Assembly: GCA_021818585.1 (NCBI GenBank)
Contig: JAKATU010000065.1
Location: forward strand, 1 to 64,000
Length of the DNA: 64,000 bases
Direction: 5' to 3'
Source of the DNA: Acidobacteriota bacterium
GTDB taxonomy: Bacteria; Acidobacteriota; Terriglobia; Terriglobales; Acidobacteriaceae
The stretch's first letter is position 1. Every line of letters starts with the position of its first letter. A program made the translations under genes and the position numbers. The notes beneath the pieces are model-generated. The model did not search any database. It was not told where the DNA came from and worked only from the letters and a program-made list of their open reading frames with translations. Positions 54,233 through 62,968 of this stretch are shown in pieces.

Positions 54233-54388
54233 CGTGGCACCTCACCGTTTGCACGTATTTCACACCTTATCCCGAACAACGCCGCAAGTATACGCCGGTC
54301 AAAATAGGCAGGAAAGCCCGGCCTCTGCGGGTTTTCCACCCGCTCAATACAGCCTTCCCTTTGCGCCGTAACGCTCCGCGCTCGCAAC

Positions 54389-54841
54389 CTACTTGCCCGG
54401 CACTGACATAGAACGCAGATAATTCACCATGTTCCACACCGTGGCGTCATCCGCGCGCGCCTTGGCCTCTGGCGGCATCGTCGCCGAGCCCTTCCGGATG
54501 ATCGTGAAAATCTGCCCGTCCTTCAAGCCGGCCAGCGTCGCCGGATTCGTAAAGTCCGGCATCTTCAGGTGTTCGCTCACCGCAAGGCTGCCATCGCCCT
54601 TGCCCGTGTCGCCGTGGCACATCGCGCAGTCCCAGCTGTAGTGCTGTTTCGCCTCGGCCAGCAAAGCCGCCGTCGGCTTCTGCGGATTCACAAGGTTCGC
54701 CCCCGCAATCACTGCAGGCGCAGCGGGTGCGGCCTGTGTCTGGGCTTTCGTTTGTGGTTTCGTACCGCTCTGCGCCTGCTCTAAAGCCGCCGCGCACAGC
54801 AATGGAAGCATGCATGCAACTCCCACCAGGATCAGCTTCAT
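54389..54841 (-). CDS. periplasmic mono-haem cytochrome c
   Basis: The 150-residue protein has a signal peptide (1-19), an Ala/Thr/Gln-rich linker, and one haem-binding CAMCH (Cys72-Cys75-His76) in WDCAMCHGDTGKGDG. A distal Met ligand is likely in SATMPPEAKA. It resembles class I cytochromes used as electron shuttles. GAGGAGG seven bases before ATG is a strong SD. It is 60 bp downstream of the radical SAM gene on the same strand. Confidence 0.93.
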   Translation of the reverse strand: MKLILVGVACMLPLLCAAALEQAQSGTKPQTKAQTQAAPAAPAVIAGANLVNPQKPTAALLAEAKQHYSWDCAMCHGDTGKGDGSLAVSEHLKMPDFTNPATLAGLKDGQIFTIIRKGSATMPPEAKARADDATVWNMVNYLRSMSVPGK

Positions 54842-54901
54842 CGTGAAACCTCCTCAGCGATTGCACTTCCCTACTTCACATACCGGCAGCGAGGCCCGTT
54901 T

Positions 54902-56098
54902 TCAAACCCGGGCCTCATCCGTCTGCCTGTTCTCTTGCAACTTCCAGGGCCCTGCAGGCTGCGCCTGTATTGGAGCCGCCAATCCCTCCGGCACATACGG
55001 GCAGAAGGGATCGCTTGCCAGCGGATCACCCGTGTACGCAAACGCCCGCGCACGCGAGCCGCCGCAAAGTCCCCGGTACTCGCACTGCCCGCACTTGCCC
55101 CGGAAGGTATCCGGCGCATGTAGCGCGCGAAACACCGGCGCGTTGCGGTACACATACGACAACTGGTTCTGCCGCACATTACCCGTCGCCAGCGGTAAAA
55201 ATCCTGCGGGATAAATATCCCCCTGATTCGAGACAAATACAACCCCATGTCCATCCCGAATCCCAAACCCCCGATAAATCGGCGTCCGGTGAATCTCCGC
55301 CGCATGCATCCCCGCCGCCCGCATCTCGTCCAGCGCAATCCGCCGGTAAGACGGCGCCTCCGTCGTTTTGATCGCAAATGGAGCCGTCTGCGACAGCCGG
55401 AAAATCCACCGCATCAGTTCCTCGCCGCGCTCCGGCGTCACCGGTTGCAGCGCCTTGCCCCGGCCCACCGCAATCAAAAAGAACAGGCTCCAGCGCATCA
55501 CCTCGTGCTTCTTCAAAAGCTCATACACCGCAGGCAGATCATCCACCGTCTCCTCTGAAACCAGCGTATTCACCTGCACCGGGAATCCCACCGTCGCCGC
55601 ATGCCGCAGCGCGCCAATCGTCGCGTCAAAGCAGCCCTGCACGCCCCGCACGGCCTCGTGCCGCTCCAGCGTCGAACCATCCAGGCTCAGCCCCAGTGCC
55701 TCGATCCCATGCTCCTTCAACTCGGCCATCTTGCCCTGCGTCAACTCCTCGCTCGCCGCCGGCGTAATGGAAACCGAAATCCCCAGCTCGCGCGCATAGT
55801 CAATAATCTCGAACAAATCCTTCCGCTTCAGCGGATCGCCGCCAGTCAGAATCACATGCGGCATCGGATCGCCGAACGCCGCAATCTGCCGCAGCAGATC
55901 CCGGCTTTCCTCGTGGTTCAGCTCGCACGGATGCGCCTCTGTCACAGCCTCCGCCCGGCAGTGCTTGCACGCCAGCGGACACGCCTGCGTCATCTCCCAG
56001 TACACAATCATCGGATTGCGGGAGTAATCCAGTTTCCCCGCGGCATGGGGATGAAGCTGAGGGTTCGTTATCGGCATCGGTGTTACGGCTGTGATCAT
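54902..56098 (-). CDS. radical SAM/SPASM protein beside hemG
   Basis: The 398-residue protein has the radical SAM cluster CPLACKHC (Cys40, Cys44, Cys47), TGGDPLKRKDLFEII and a C-terminal SPASM-like Cys cluster (CGQCEYRGLCGGSRAR ... CPY) for a second Fe-S centre. The architecture is that of NirJ/AhbD-like and TIGR04053-like proteins; a haem-related role is suggested by neighbouring hemG but not proven. AGGA seven bases before ATG 56098 sets the start; the longer frame to 56392 overlaps hemG. Confidence 0.88.
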   Translation of the reverse strand: MITAVTPMPITNPQLHPHAAGKLDYSRNPMIVYWEMTQACPLACKHCRAEAVTEAHPCELNHEESRDLLRQIAAFGDPMPHVILTGGDPLKRKDLFEIIDYARELGISVSITPAASEELTQGKMAELKEHGIEALGLSLDGSTLERHEAVRGVQGCFDATIGALRHAATVGFPVQVNTLVSEETVDDLPAVYELLKKHEVMRWSLFFLIAVGRGKALQPVTPERGEELMRWIFRLSQTAPFAIKTTEAPSYRRIALDEMRAAGMHAAEIHRTPIYRGFGIRDGHGVVFVSNQGDIYPAGFLPLATGNVRQNQLSYVYRNAPVFRALHAPDTFRGKCGQCEYRGLCGGSRARAFAYTGDPLASDPFCPYVPEGLAAPIQAQPAGPWKLQENRQTDEARV

Positions 56099-56126
56099 GG
56101 CGTATCCTTCCTTTTTTCTGCGACGT

Positions 56127-57530
56127 CTATCGCGCTGCTGCCGGTACGACATGTCCGGTCGCAGCCTGGTGGCTGATCCCATACTTCCCCACAAGCTGGC
56201 GCACCACAGCCTGTGCATTCTCAATGCAGTCCGGAATTCCCGCTCCGTGATACGCGGCCCCGGCCAGGTAAAGCCCGCGATGCTTCGCCGCCAGCGCCTC
56301 GATCTCTTCCACGCGCCCGCGATGCCCCACTTCGTACTGCGGATTTCCCTTCGTCCAGCGAAAAACCTTCGCCATAACCGGCTCCGCGCCAATGTTCATC
56401 GCCGCATCCACTTCCTGCCGTGCCAGCGCAACCAGCGCGTCGTCGGTCAGTTCGGCAAAGGCCTCGGCGCCGGCGCCGCCCACGAATACCCGCATCAGCA
56501 CATGCCCATCCGGCGCGCGCCCTTCAAATTTTGTCGAGGTCCATGTGCAAGCGTTGATCCGCCGCTGCTCCATCCGCGGCACCACAAATCCAAACCCGTC
56601 CAGCGCCCGCGGCACATCCTGTTCCCGGAAGCCCAGCGAAACCGTCGCCGTCGTCACATACCGGATCGCCCGCAGATGCTCCGCCAGTGCCGTGTCGATA
56701 TACTCCACCAGATCCGCCGTTACATACGCCGGCGTGGCAAATACCACGTCATCGGCCGTCAGCGATCTTCCATCCTCCAGCACCACTTCATACCGGCCCT
56801 GCTGAGGAAGCACCGCCGCCACCTGCACGCCGCGCTCCACCACGCCCGGCCCGATAGCCGTCTCCAGCGCCTCGGCCAGTTGCAGCAGGCCACCGCGCAG
56901 CGTCAAAAACATCGACCGTCCGCCCTTGCTGCCGCCGCGCGCCTTCTTCCAGCCACGCAGTACGCTGCCGTATTTCTTCTCCATCACCTGCAAAAAAGAA
57001 AACGTACTGCCCAGGCTTAGCCGCTCCGGATCAGCCGCATAAATCCCGCCCATCAACGGCCCGGCCAGCTTCACCAGCATCTCGCTGCCAAAGCGGCGGC
57101 GCACGAAGCTGGCCACACTCTCGTCGCCGTCAAGCTCCCGCGGCGGAATCAATACCTCGGCCGCCATCCGCAGCTTGCCAGCAAGCGAAATCAGCCGCGA
57201 TCCCACCATCGGCCGCACGCCCATCGGCAGCGGATGCAAACGCCCGCCGCTCCATACATAAGTCGGAAATTTCCCCGCCCGCGCCGGCTGCAACTGGTCT
57301 TCCAGGCCAAGCTCCCGGCAAAGATCCAGCGTCACGGTCTTCCTGGCAAGAAACGAATCCGGTCCGCCCTCCACCAGAAACCCGCCCGCCCGGGCCGTCA
57401 TAATCTTTCCGCCCAGCCGCTGAGAGCCCTCGATCAGCGTGACCGCGATCGCGCCATGACTTTCCTTCTGCAAAGAATAGGCTGCGGCCAACCCCGTGAT
57501 GCCGCCGCCGATGATGATCGTGTGTCTCAT
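56127..57530 (-). CDS. hemG: protoporphyrinogen/coproporphyrinogen III oxidase (HemY type)
   Basis: An FAD enzyme that oxidises the porphyrinogen ring late in haem synthesis. The 467-residue protein has an N-terminal FAD site IIIGGGITGLAAAYSLQ, EGSQRLGGKI, GFLVEGGPDSFLARK, MGGIYAADPERLS and the C-terminal LYLAGAAYHGAGIPDCI. Whether it uses copro- or protoporphyrinogen cannot be told from the sequence alone. The radical SAM gene follows 28 nt downstream, with cytochrome c after it. Confidence 0.93.
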   Translation of the reverse strand: MRHTIIIGGGITGLAAAYSLQKESHGAIAVTLIEGSQRLGGKIMTARAGGFLVEGGPDSFLARKTVTLDLCRELGLEDQLQPARAGKFPTYVWSGGRLHPLPMGVRPMVGSRLISLAGKLRMAAEVLIPPRELDGDESVASFVRRRFGSEMLVKLAGPLMGGIYAADPERLSLGSTFSFLQVMEKKYGSVLRGWKKARGGSKGGRSMFLTLRGGLLQLAEALETAIGPGVVERGVQVAAVLPQQGRYEVVLEDGRSLTADDVVFATPAYVTADLVEYIDTALAEHLRAIRYVTTATVSLGFREQDVPRALDGFGFVVPRMEQRRINACTWTSTKFEGRAPDGHVLMRVFVGGAGAEAFAELTDDALVALARQEVDAAMNIGAEPVMAKVFRWTKGNPQYEVGHRGRVEEIEALAAKHRGLYLAGAAYHGAGIPDCIENAQAVVRQLVGKYGISHQAATGHVVPAAAR

Positions 57531-57717
57531 GTCCCCGTCAGCCTTCCCGCGCCGGACGGGACCCGGCCTTCTCTGCGGGTCCCGCTACATACAGCTGATC
57601 CATACCGGCTGAGTGCTGAACTAAACCTAAAACCACAACCATCACTGGACCGTGACGACCATCACACCTCTTCCACCCTATTTTGTAACTGCCTGTACAC
57701 CCACAACCACCCCGCGA

Positions 57718-58752
57718 TTACGGCAGCTTCGCCGCCTCCGCTATTGGATTCCAGTCATCGCTGCCGCGCAGAAAATTCTGCGGCTGGAACTCCTCAATGT
57801 CTGCCTTCGTCAGCTTCCGCTCCCACTTCACACGCCCCGCCATGTCCGCGCCCGGACCTGTCGATCCCGCCTCGGCATAAAACGCCGTCTTCTGGTTCGG
57901 CTTGTAGCCCCAGTCGCCAAATCCCTGCGGCATGATCCCCTTCGGCATGTACGTGTTCAGATAAACTACCCGCGCATAATACCGCCACGGACGCCCCAGT
58001 CCAGCGCCACGCCCGCTTGCGATCACGCTCGGCGCCAGCGTAATTTTGCTGTCTTTAATCACATACCCCGTCGTCGAATCCGCACTCAAACGACTCTGCG
58101 CCGTAATCTGTCCGCCGCCATGCCCCGTCACGTAAATCTGATCGTGGTCAAATACCGCCGTCGCGTTGCCAAAAATAAAGTCCACCGCTCCGGCAATGTA
58201 GTCGTCCACGTAATACTGCCGCCCGTAGTTCGCAAACAGCGTGTCCTGGTAGCCCAGAAAACGGCAGTGCTTAAAGATCGCGCGGTCCGCCAGCACGCTC
58301 GCCGCCACTGCCTGCCCCACCGGCCCGGCGTTGTTCTCAAACGTCACGTTGTCCGCAATAAATCCGTTCCCGGCAATCTCCGCCGTCTCGGTAAAAAACG
58401 TCCCGCCAGACTCCTTCGCATAATGCCCGGCAACAATCACTGTATCCGCCGGCGACTTGCCTAGCCCCAGCAACTCCAGATTGGGCCTGTTCTGCGCCAC
58501 CCATATCCGCTCGTGATAAACACCCGGCGTAATCTCAATGATCACCCGCCCGCCATTCGTCGGCTCAGGCGCATGGTCCAGCGCATTCTCAATCGTCGGA
58601 AACACCAGCATCCCATGCTGCGGCAGCTTCTCCCCGGGCTGAAACATCTTCGCGCCCGGCTTCACCAGCACAGTTACGTTAGCGGCATGAACATTGGGAA
58701 CAAACCCCAACACGGAGGTAGCAAGCAAAGCGGCAACAAGTGGTCTGACCAT
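57718..58752 (-). CDS. pectinesterase (carbohydrate esterase family 8)
   Basis: De-esterifies pectin. The exported 344-residue enzyme has a signal peptide (about 1-24) and all CE8 motifs: GVYHERI, GQAVAAS (catalytic Gln), GYQDTLF, VDFIFGNATAVF (catalytic Asp) and GLGRPW (catalytic Arg region). No pectate lyase or transporter lies nearby. ATG 58752 is used; ATG 58764 and the upstream frame to 58782 remain possible because no SD is clear. Confidence 0.93.
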   Translation of the reverse strand: MVRPLVAALLATSVLGFVPNVHAANVTVLVKPGAKMFQPGEKLPQHGMLVFPTIENALDHAPEPTNGGRVIIEITPGVYHERIWVAQNRPNLELLGLGKSPADTVIVAGHYAKESGGTFFTETAEIAGNGFIADNVTFENNAGPVGQAVAASVLADRAIFKHCRFLGYQDTLFANYGRQYYVDDYIAGAVDFIFGNATAVFDHDQIYVTGHGGGQITAQSRLSADSTTGYVIKDSKITLAPSVIASGRGAGLGRPWRYYARVVYLNTYMPKGIMPQGFGDWGYKPNQKTAFYAEAGSTGPGADMAGRVKWERKLTKADIEEFQPQNFLRGSDDWNPIAEAAKLP

Positions 58753-58793
58753 GCACAACAGCATACGCCAGCAGACGCACAACGCGCACCTGC

Positions 58794-59192
58794 CTACTCT
58801 TTCATCCCCATCAGCATCACCTTGATGGTCTTCCCATCCGGAAGAAGCATCCTGTACTGCCGCCGCACCTCATAAGGAGCATAATGCTCGTCGCTGATCA
58901 CGCGCGCCTGGTAGTTTCCCGGACGAAAAAGGCTCTTCTTCCGCCCTGTGGGAGCAGCCCAGAGATACTTCTTGCCGCCAATCATCACGGTCAGCTCATC
59001 GATGAGATCCCCGCCCGAGCCGGGAAATTGCGAGGGAATCACCGCATACTTAGAAGCCATCACGCGCACGCGTATCGGATAAGAAGGCTTCACCGCCTTC
59101 GTCCGCCCCAAAGCCGCCGCAGGACAAAGCATCGCCAGCACTATCACCAGACCCTGCATCCCGCCGTCGCGCAATACTCTTGCTGCTCTCAT
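58794..59192 (-). CDS. small secreted protein, paralogue of the upstream gene
   Basis: The 132-residue protein has a signal peptide (LVIVLAMLCPAAALG) and a beta-rich domain with VRVMASKYAVIPSQF, GGKKYLWAAP, FRPGNYQARVI and LPDGKTIKVMLMGMKE. It aligns along its length with the gene at 59189, so the pair arose by tandem duplication. ATG 59192 overlaps the upstream stop as ATGA. The family is not recognised and the function is unknown. Confidence 0.78.
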   Translation of the reverse strand: MRAARVLRDGGMQGLVIVLAMLCPAAALGRTKAVKPSYPIRVRVMASKYAVIPSQFPGSGGDLIDELTVMIGGKKYLWAAPTGRKKSLFRPGNYQARVISDEHYAPYEVRRQYRMLLPDGKTIKVMLMGMKE

Positions 59193-59578
59193 TCGCCAAT
59201 CCCCCACAAATATGCCTTCACAGCCTTCCCATTCGCGAGCCGCAACTCGTAGGTCCGCCGCAACTCCCCAGGATTCGGCGTCTTATCCAGAATTACCCGC
59301 GCCGGATAATCCCCCGGCTCAATCAGAACAGGCGCAATCCTCGCGAAAATCCACCTCTTCAGCGGCGCGGCCAGCACATACTTCTTGCCCGCAAGCGTCA
59401 CCCGCATCAGGTCAATAAAATTCAGGTTGCTCACATTCGAGCGCTGATCTCCCGGAACCATCCCAATCCGCGACGAAACCACACGCACCGTCAGAGGAAA
59501 CGCACTACTCGAAACCTTCGTCTGCCCCATCGCCATCGCAGGGCAAAGCATCATCAGCAACACCAGCAGTCGTTTCAC
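59189..59578 (-). CDS. small secreted protein, paralogue of the downstream gene
   Basis: The 129-residue protein has a signal peptide (VKRLLVLLMMLCPAMAMG) and a beta-rich domain with VRVVSSRIGMVPGD, AGKKYVLAAP, IEPGDYPARVI and LANGKAVKAYLWGIGE. GTG 59578 with GGAGG four bases upstream is a better start than TTG 59608. It is translationally coupled to its paralogue by a four-base overlap. The function is unknown. Confidence 0.78.
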   Translation of the reverse strand: MKRLLVLLMMLCPAMAMGQTKVSSSAFPLTVRVVSSRIGMVPGDQRSNVSNLNFIDLMRVTLAGKKYVLAAPLKRWIFARIAPVLIEPGDYPARVILDKTPNPGELRRTYELRLANGKAVKAYLWGIGE

Positions 59579-59677
59579 AGCACCTCCAAAGCTTTCAGAA
59601 TTGAGCAACTCCCAAAGTCCCAGACGCGCCAGTTCCTCGGATGGTTTCCAACTTCATCAAGAAGTCATCTAATAAAC

Positions 59678-59698
59678 GGCGCGCCACCTCAGCGCGCC
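59678..59698 (-). terminator. terminator of the VWA gene
   Basis: On the minus strand GGCGCGC pairs with GCGCGCC around a seven-base loop, followed by GTTTATT. It lies 37 nt after the VWA stop. Confidence 0.6.
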
Positions 59699-59735
59699 TC
59701 ACTTCTTCATCTTGTCTTAAGTTATCCAGCCAGCC

Positions 59736-60686
59736 CTACTGCGCTTCACCCGCTCCCGGCGGCATAAACCATACCCGGTTCGGAGCCGTAATCTTCGCCC
59801 CCGGCACACTTGCCTTTACCTTCAGGTTGGCTTTGTAAGCCTTCTTTCCATACATCGGAGCGCGGAACTCCAGGTTGTACTGTTCCCCAAACCGCTGCTC
59901 CATCTCCTTGAAGTACGGCTGGAACGACACCGGATTGCTCAAGCCCTGCCAGTAAGCCACGCCGCCCGTCGCATCGCTCACCTGCAGCAGCAGGCTCTGT
60001 CCCGTGCTGCTGAAGTACGCTCCCCCAGGAATCCCCATGCTGTGCCAGTAGATCGAATACACCACCAGCCCCGCCTTCAGGGAATCCCGAATCGCCGACT
60101 GCACATACGGGTCTTCCGGATCATATCTTGGCTGGTAGTTGTCCACTCCGTCCGTAATCATGATCACTTCCCGCCGCGCATCCATATCCTTCGAAGGCCA
60201 GTGCTTCGCCAGATCGCTCAGGCAGAAATAAGGGCTCGCGCTCCCGCCAGGCGTGCCGGAGGGCAAATGCAATCCGCGCAACGCCGATTCCTTATCCTTT
60301 GTCAGCGGTTCGGAAAACACCGCTTGTCCATTCTCCATATACGCCACGCCGACCGCGGCATCCGCCGGCAGCGTACGAATGAAATGCCGGATGTCGTTCA
60401 TCTGTGTTCCCAGCGAACCCCACGACGAGTTATCGATCAGCAGCACTACCTGCAGCGGATTCCTCGCCGCCTGCCAGTGAGAGATCATCGCTGTCTTCCC
60501 ATCCACCTTCACCATCAAATCCTTCTGCGGAACCGTGATCGGCGCGCCCTTATCCGCCTTGTTCACCACCGTCACAATCACCTTCCCGTGGCCCATCAAC
60601 TTTTCGGCCAGCGCCGGCGCGCTCACCATCGCCGCCAGGGCCGCAGCCACAAACACCTTGCCCATTCCGTTCATTCGCATCCTCAT
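59736..60686 (-). CDS. exported von Willebrand factor A-domain protein
   Basis: The 316-residue protein has a signal peptide (about 1-27) and a VWA domain from about residue 75. The metal-site loop reads LLIDNSSWGS, so the second Ser of DxSxS is a Trp, while the later ITDGVDN is kept. LTKDKESALRGL and YFSSTGQSLLLQVSDATGG follow the Acidobacterial VWFA-related pattern. GAGGG five bases before ATG 60686 sets the start. Its ligand is unknown. Confidence 0.85.
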   Translation of the reverse strand: MRMRMNGMGKVFVAAALAAMVSAPALAEKLMGHGKVIVTVVNKADKGAPITVPQKDLMVKVDGKTAMISHWQAARNPLQVVLLIDNSSWGSLGTQMNDIRHFIRTLPADAAVGVAYMENGQAVFSEPLTKDKESALRGLHLPSGTPGGSASPYFCLSDLAKHWPSKDMDARREVIMITDGVDNYQPRYDPEDPYVQSAIRDSLKAGLVVYSIYWHSMGIPGGAYFSSTGQSLLLQVSDATGGVAYWQGLSNPVSFQPYFKEMEQRFGEQYNLEFRAPMYGKKAYKANLKVKASVPGAKITAPNRVWFMPPGAGEAQ

Positions 60687-60874
60687 TGCTACCCTCATTT
60701 CCGGCCCGGCAAGCCAAGGCCATCCCATCCTCTTACACGATTAGATGTGGCTGAGACGCTATACATTCGTCTCTCCAAAAGACTCTTTTCCTAATACAAA
60801 AGACGCCGGCACTGCTTGGAAGTTGTGTTCATGACGAACTGTTCACGTCGTCGAAAGTGTATCCTGCCAGAGGA

Positions 60875-61699
60875 ATGAAGCGAATTGTAACGGCTGCCGT
60901 ACTGATTCCGGTCACCATCGCGCTGGTCTTTCTGGGTCCGTTCTGGCTTTTCACCCTCATCTGTGCCCTCGTCGCCGGCCTGGCGCTCTGGGAATACCTC
61001 GACCTCGCCGACGCCATCGGCGCACAGCCCCCCCGCATCGCCACATATATTGCATTTGCAGCCATTTACCTCTGCATCTGGCGATATCCTGACCTCCTCA
61101 GCGCCACCATCGTCGCCGCCACTCTCACCATTCTGACCTTCTGCACCTTTCACTCGCCCATGCAGCGCATCCTACCCGACGCGGCCTCGGCCACCTTCGG
61201 TATCCTCTACATAGGCCTCGGCTTTGCCACTCTGCCGTTGCTCCTTCAGCAGAGCAACGGCTCGTCCCTGCTCCTGTTCCTCTTTCTCGCTGTCTGGAGC
61301 GGCGACATCGCCGCCCTCTACATCGGCAAGGCCTTCGGCCGCAAAAAGCTCGCGCCCCAGATCAGCCCCGGCAAAACCCGCGAAGGCGCCATCGCCTCGC
61401 TCGTCGCCAGCGCCCTGTTCACCCTCTTTCTGCTCTGGGTCGCATCCTATCTCAGCGCCCACTCCGTGGACGCGCTCAGCTACCCAGGTCCCTGGTATGA
61501 CTGGCTCACCCTTTCGGTCTTCCTCAACGCCGCCGCGCAGCTTGGCGACCTCGTTGAGTCCGGCCTCAAGCGCTCCGCCGGAGTCAAAGACTCAGGCACC
61601 CTCCTGCCCGGCCACGGTGGCGTCTTCGACCGTATCGACGCGCTCCTGCTCGCCGCCCCCCTGCTGTGGTACGCTCACCTTGCCCGGCAGATTTTCTAG
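60875..61699 (+). CDS. cdsA: phosphatidate cytidylyltransferase
   Basis: Makes CDP-diacylglycerol from phosphatidate and CTP for phospholipid synthesis. The 274-residue membrane protein has about eight helices and the C-terminal CDS signature in two parts, SGLKRSAGVKDSGTLLPGHG then GVFDRIDALL. ATG 60875 has GAGGA immediately before it; GTG 60857 is an alternative. It is followed by dxr and rseP, a conserved envelope/isoprenoid order in bacteria. Confidence 0.95.
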   Translation: MKRIVTAAVLIPVTIALVFLGPFWLFTLICALVAGLALWEYLDLADAIGAQPPRIATYIAFAAIYLCIWRYPDLLSATIVAATLTILTFCTFHSPMQRILPDAASATFGILYIGLGFATLPLLLQQSNGSSLLLFLFLAVWSGDIAALYIGKAFGRKKLAPQISPGKTREGAIASLVASALFTLFLLWVASYLSAHSVDALSYPGPWYDWLTLSVFLNAAAQLGDLVESGLKRSAGVKDSGTLLPGHGGVFDRIDALLLAAPLLWYAHLARQIF

Positions 61700-61721
61700 C
61701 TTTTAAACCCCTGTTCAGGTC

Positions 61722-62918
61722 ATGTCCTTGAAGCAAATCGCAATACTCGGTTCCACTGGCTCCATCGGTCAAAGCACCCTCAGCATCGTCGAAAGCTTTC
61801 CAGACCGCTTCGCTGTAGCCTCGCTCGCCGCCGGGCGCAATCTCGACCTCGCCTTCGAGCAGGCCAGCCGCTGGCGTCCTGCCGTCATCTCCATGGCGAC
61901 CGAAGAGCTCGCCGCCACACTAGCCGGACGCCTCAAAGCCGCCGGAATCACCGGCATCGAAGTCCTTCATGGACCCGCCGGAACTGTCCGCGTCGCCACC
62001 CTCCCGCAAGTCGACTTCGTCGTCTCGGCCATCGTCGGCGTCGCCGGACTGGAAGCCACCTACGCCGCCGTCCTTGCGGGCAAACCCATCGGCCTCGCCA
62101 ATAAAGAAGCCATGGTCGCCGCCGGAGAAATACTCACCGCTGCCGCCCGCCAAAAGAATGTCCCGCTGCTCCCCATCGACTCCGAGCACAATGCCGTCCA
62201 CCAGTGCATGCGCGCTGGAACGCTCAATGAAATCAAGCAGATATGGCTCACCGCCTCCGGCGGTCCATTCCGCACTCTCCCGCTCACCGACTTCGAACAC
62301 ATCACCGTCGCGCAGGCCCTCAAGCATCCCACCTGGGTCATGGGTCGCCGCATCACCATCGACTCGGCCACCATGCTCAACAAGGGCCTCGAAATCATCG
62401 AAGCCTGCCGACTCTTTGACCTCCCACCCTCGGCCGTCAAAGTCACCGTGCATCCCCAGTCCACTGTCCACTCCCTGGTCGAATACATCGATGGCAGCCT
62501 CCTCGCGCAAATCTCCGTCACGGATATGCGCCTGCCCATCCTCTACGCCATGACCTACCCCAAGCGCGTCGTCTCAGACCTCACTTTTGACATGACCACG
62601 CTCAGCCGGCTCACCTTTGAAACTCCGGACTTCGGGCGTTTCCCCTGCCTGCGCCTCGCCTACGAGGCCGCCGAAATAGGCGGAGCGCACACCATCGCCC
62701 TCAACGCAGCCGATGAAATCGCTGTCGAAGCCTTCCTCGATGGCCGCATCCCTTTCATGGGCATCCCGCGTACAATAGAAGCAGTGCTTGAGACGACGCC
62801 CGTCACCCACCCTGGCACCATCCAGGAGGTGCTCGCGGCCGACCAACAGTCACGCGAAACCGCCTCGGCGGCCCTCAGCCAGTTCAGCCACGCATCCGTC
62901 GGCACGCCCCGCGGATAA
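61722..62918 (+). CDS. dxr: 1-deoxy-D-xylulose-5-phosphate reductoisomerase
   Basis: Makes MEP in the non-mevalonate isoprenoid pathway. The 398-residue protein has the NADPH site ILGSTGSIGQSTLSIV, the metal/substrate motifs LLPIDSEHNAVHQCM and TASGGPFR, IDSATMLNKGLEIIEA and the VHPQSTVHSLVEYIDGS loop. It lies 22 nt after cdsA and 50 nt before rseP. Confidence 0.97.
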   Translation: MSLKQIAILGSTGSIGQSTLSIVESFPDRFAVASLAAGRNLDLAFEQASRWRPAVISMATEELAATLAGRLKAAGITGIEVLHGPAGTVRVATLPQVDFVVSAIVGVAGLEATYAAVLAGKPIGLANKEAMVAAGEILTAAARQKNVPLLPIDSEHNAVHQCMRAGTLNEIKQIWLTASGGPFRTLPLTDFEHITVAQALKHPTWVMGRRITIDSATMLNKGLEIIEACRLFDLPPSAVKVTVHPQSTVHSLVEYIDGSLLAQISVTDMRLPILYAMTYPKRVVSDLTFDMTTLSRLTFETPDFGRFPCLRLAYEAAEIGGAHTIALNAADEIAVEAFLDGRIPFMGIPRTIEAVLETTPVTHPGTIQEVLAADQQSRETASAALSQFSHASVGTPRG

Positions 62919-62968
62919 CAGAAGCTGACTAAAGGAACGAACGAGATCTAGCCGTCTCCACGCTCGCT

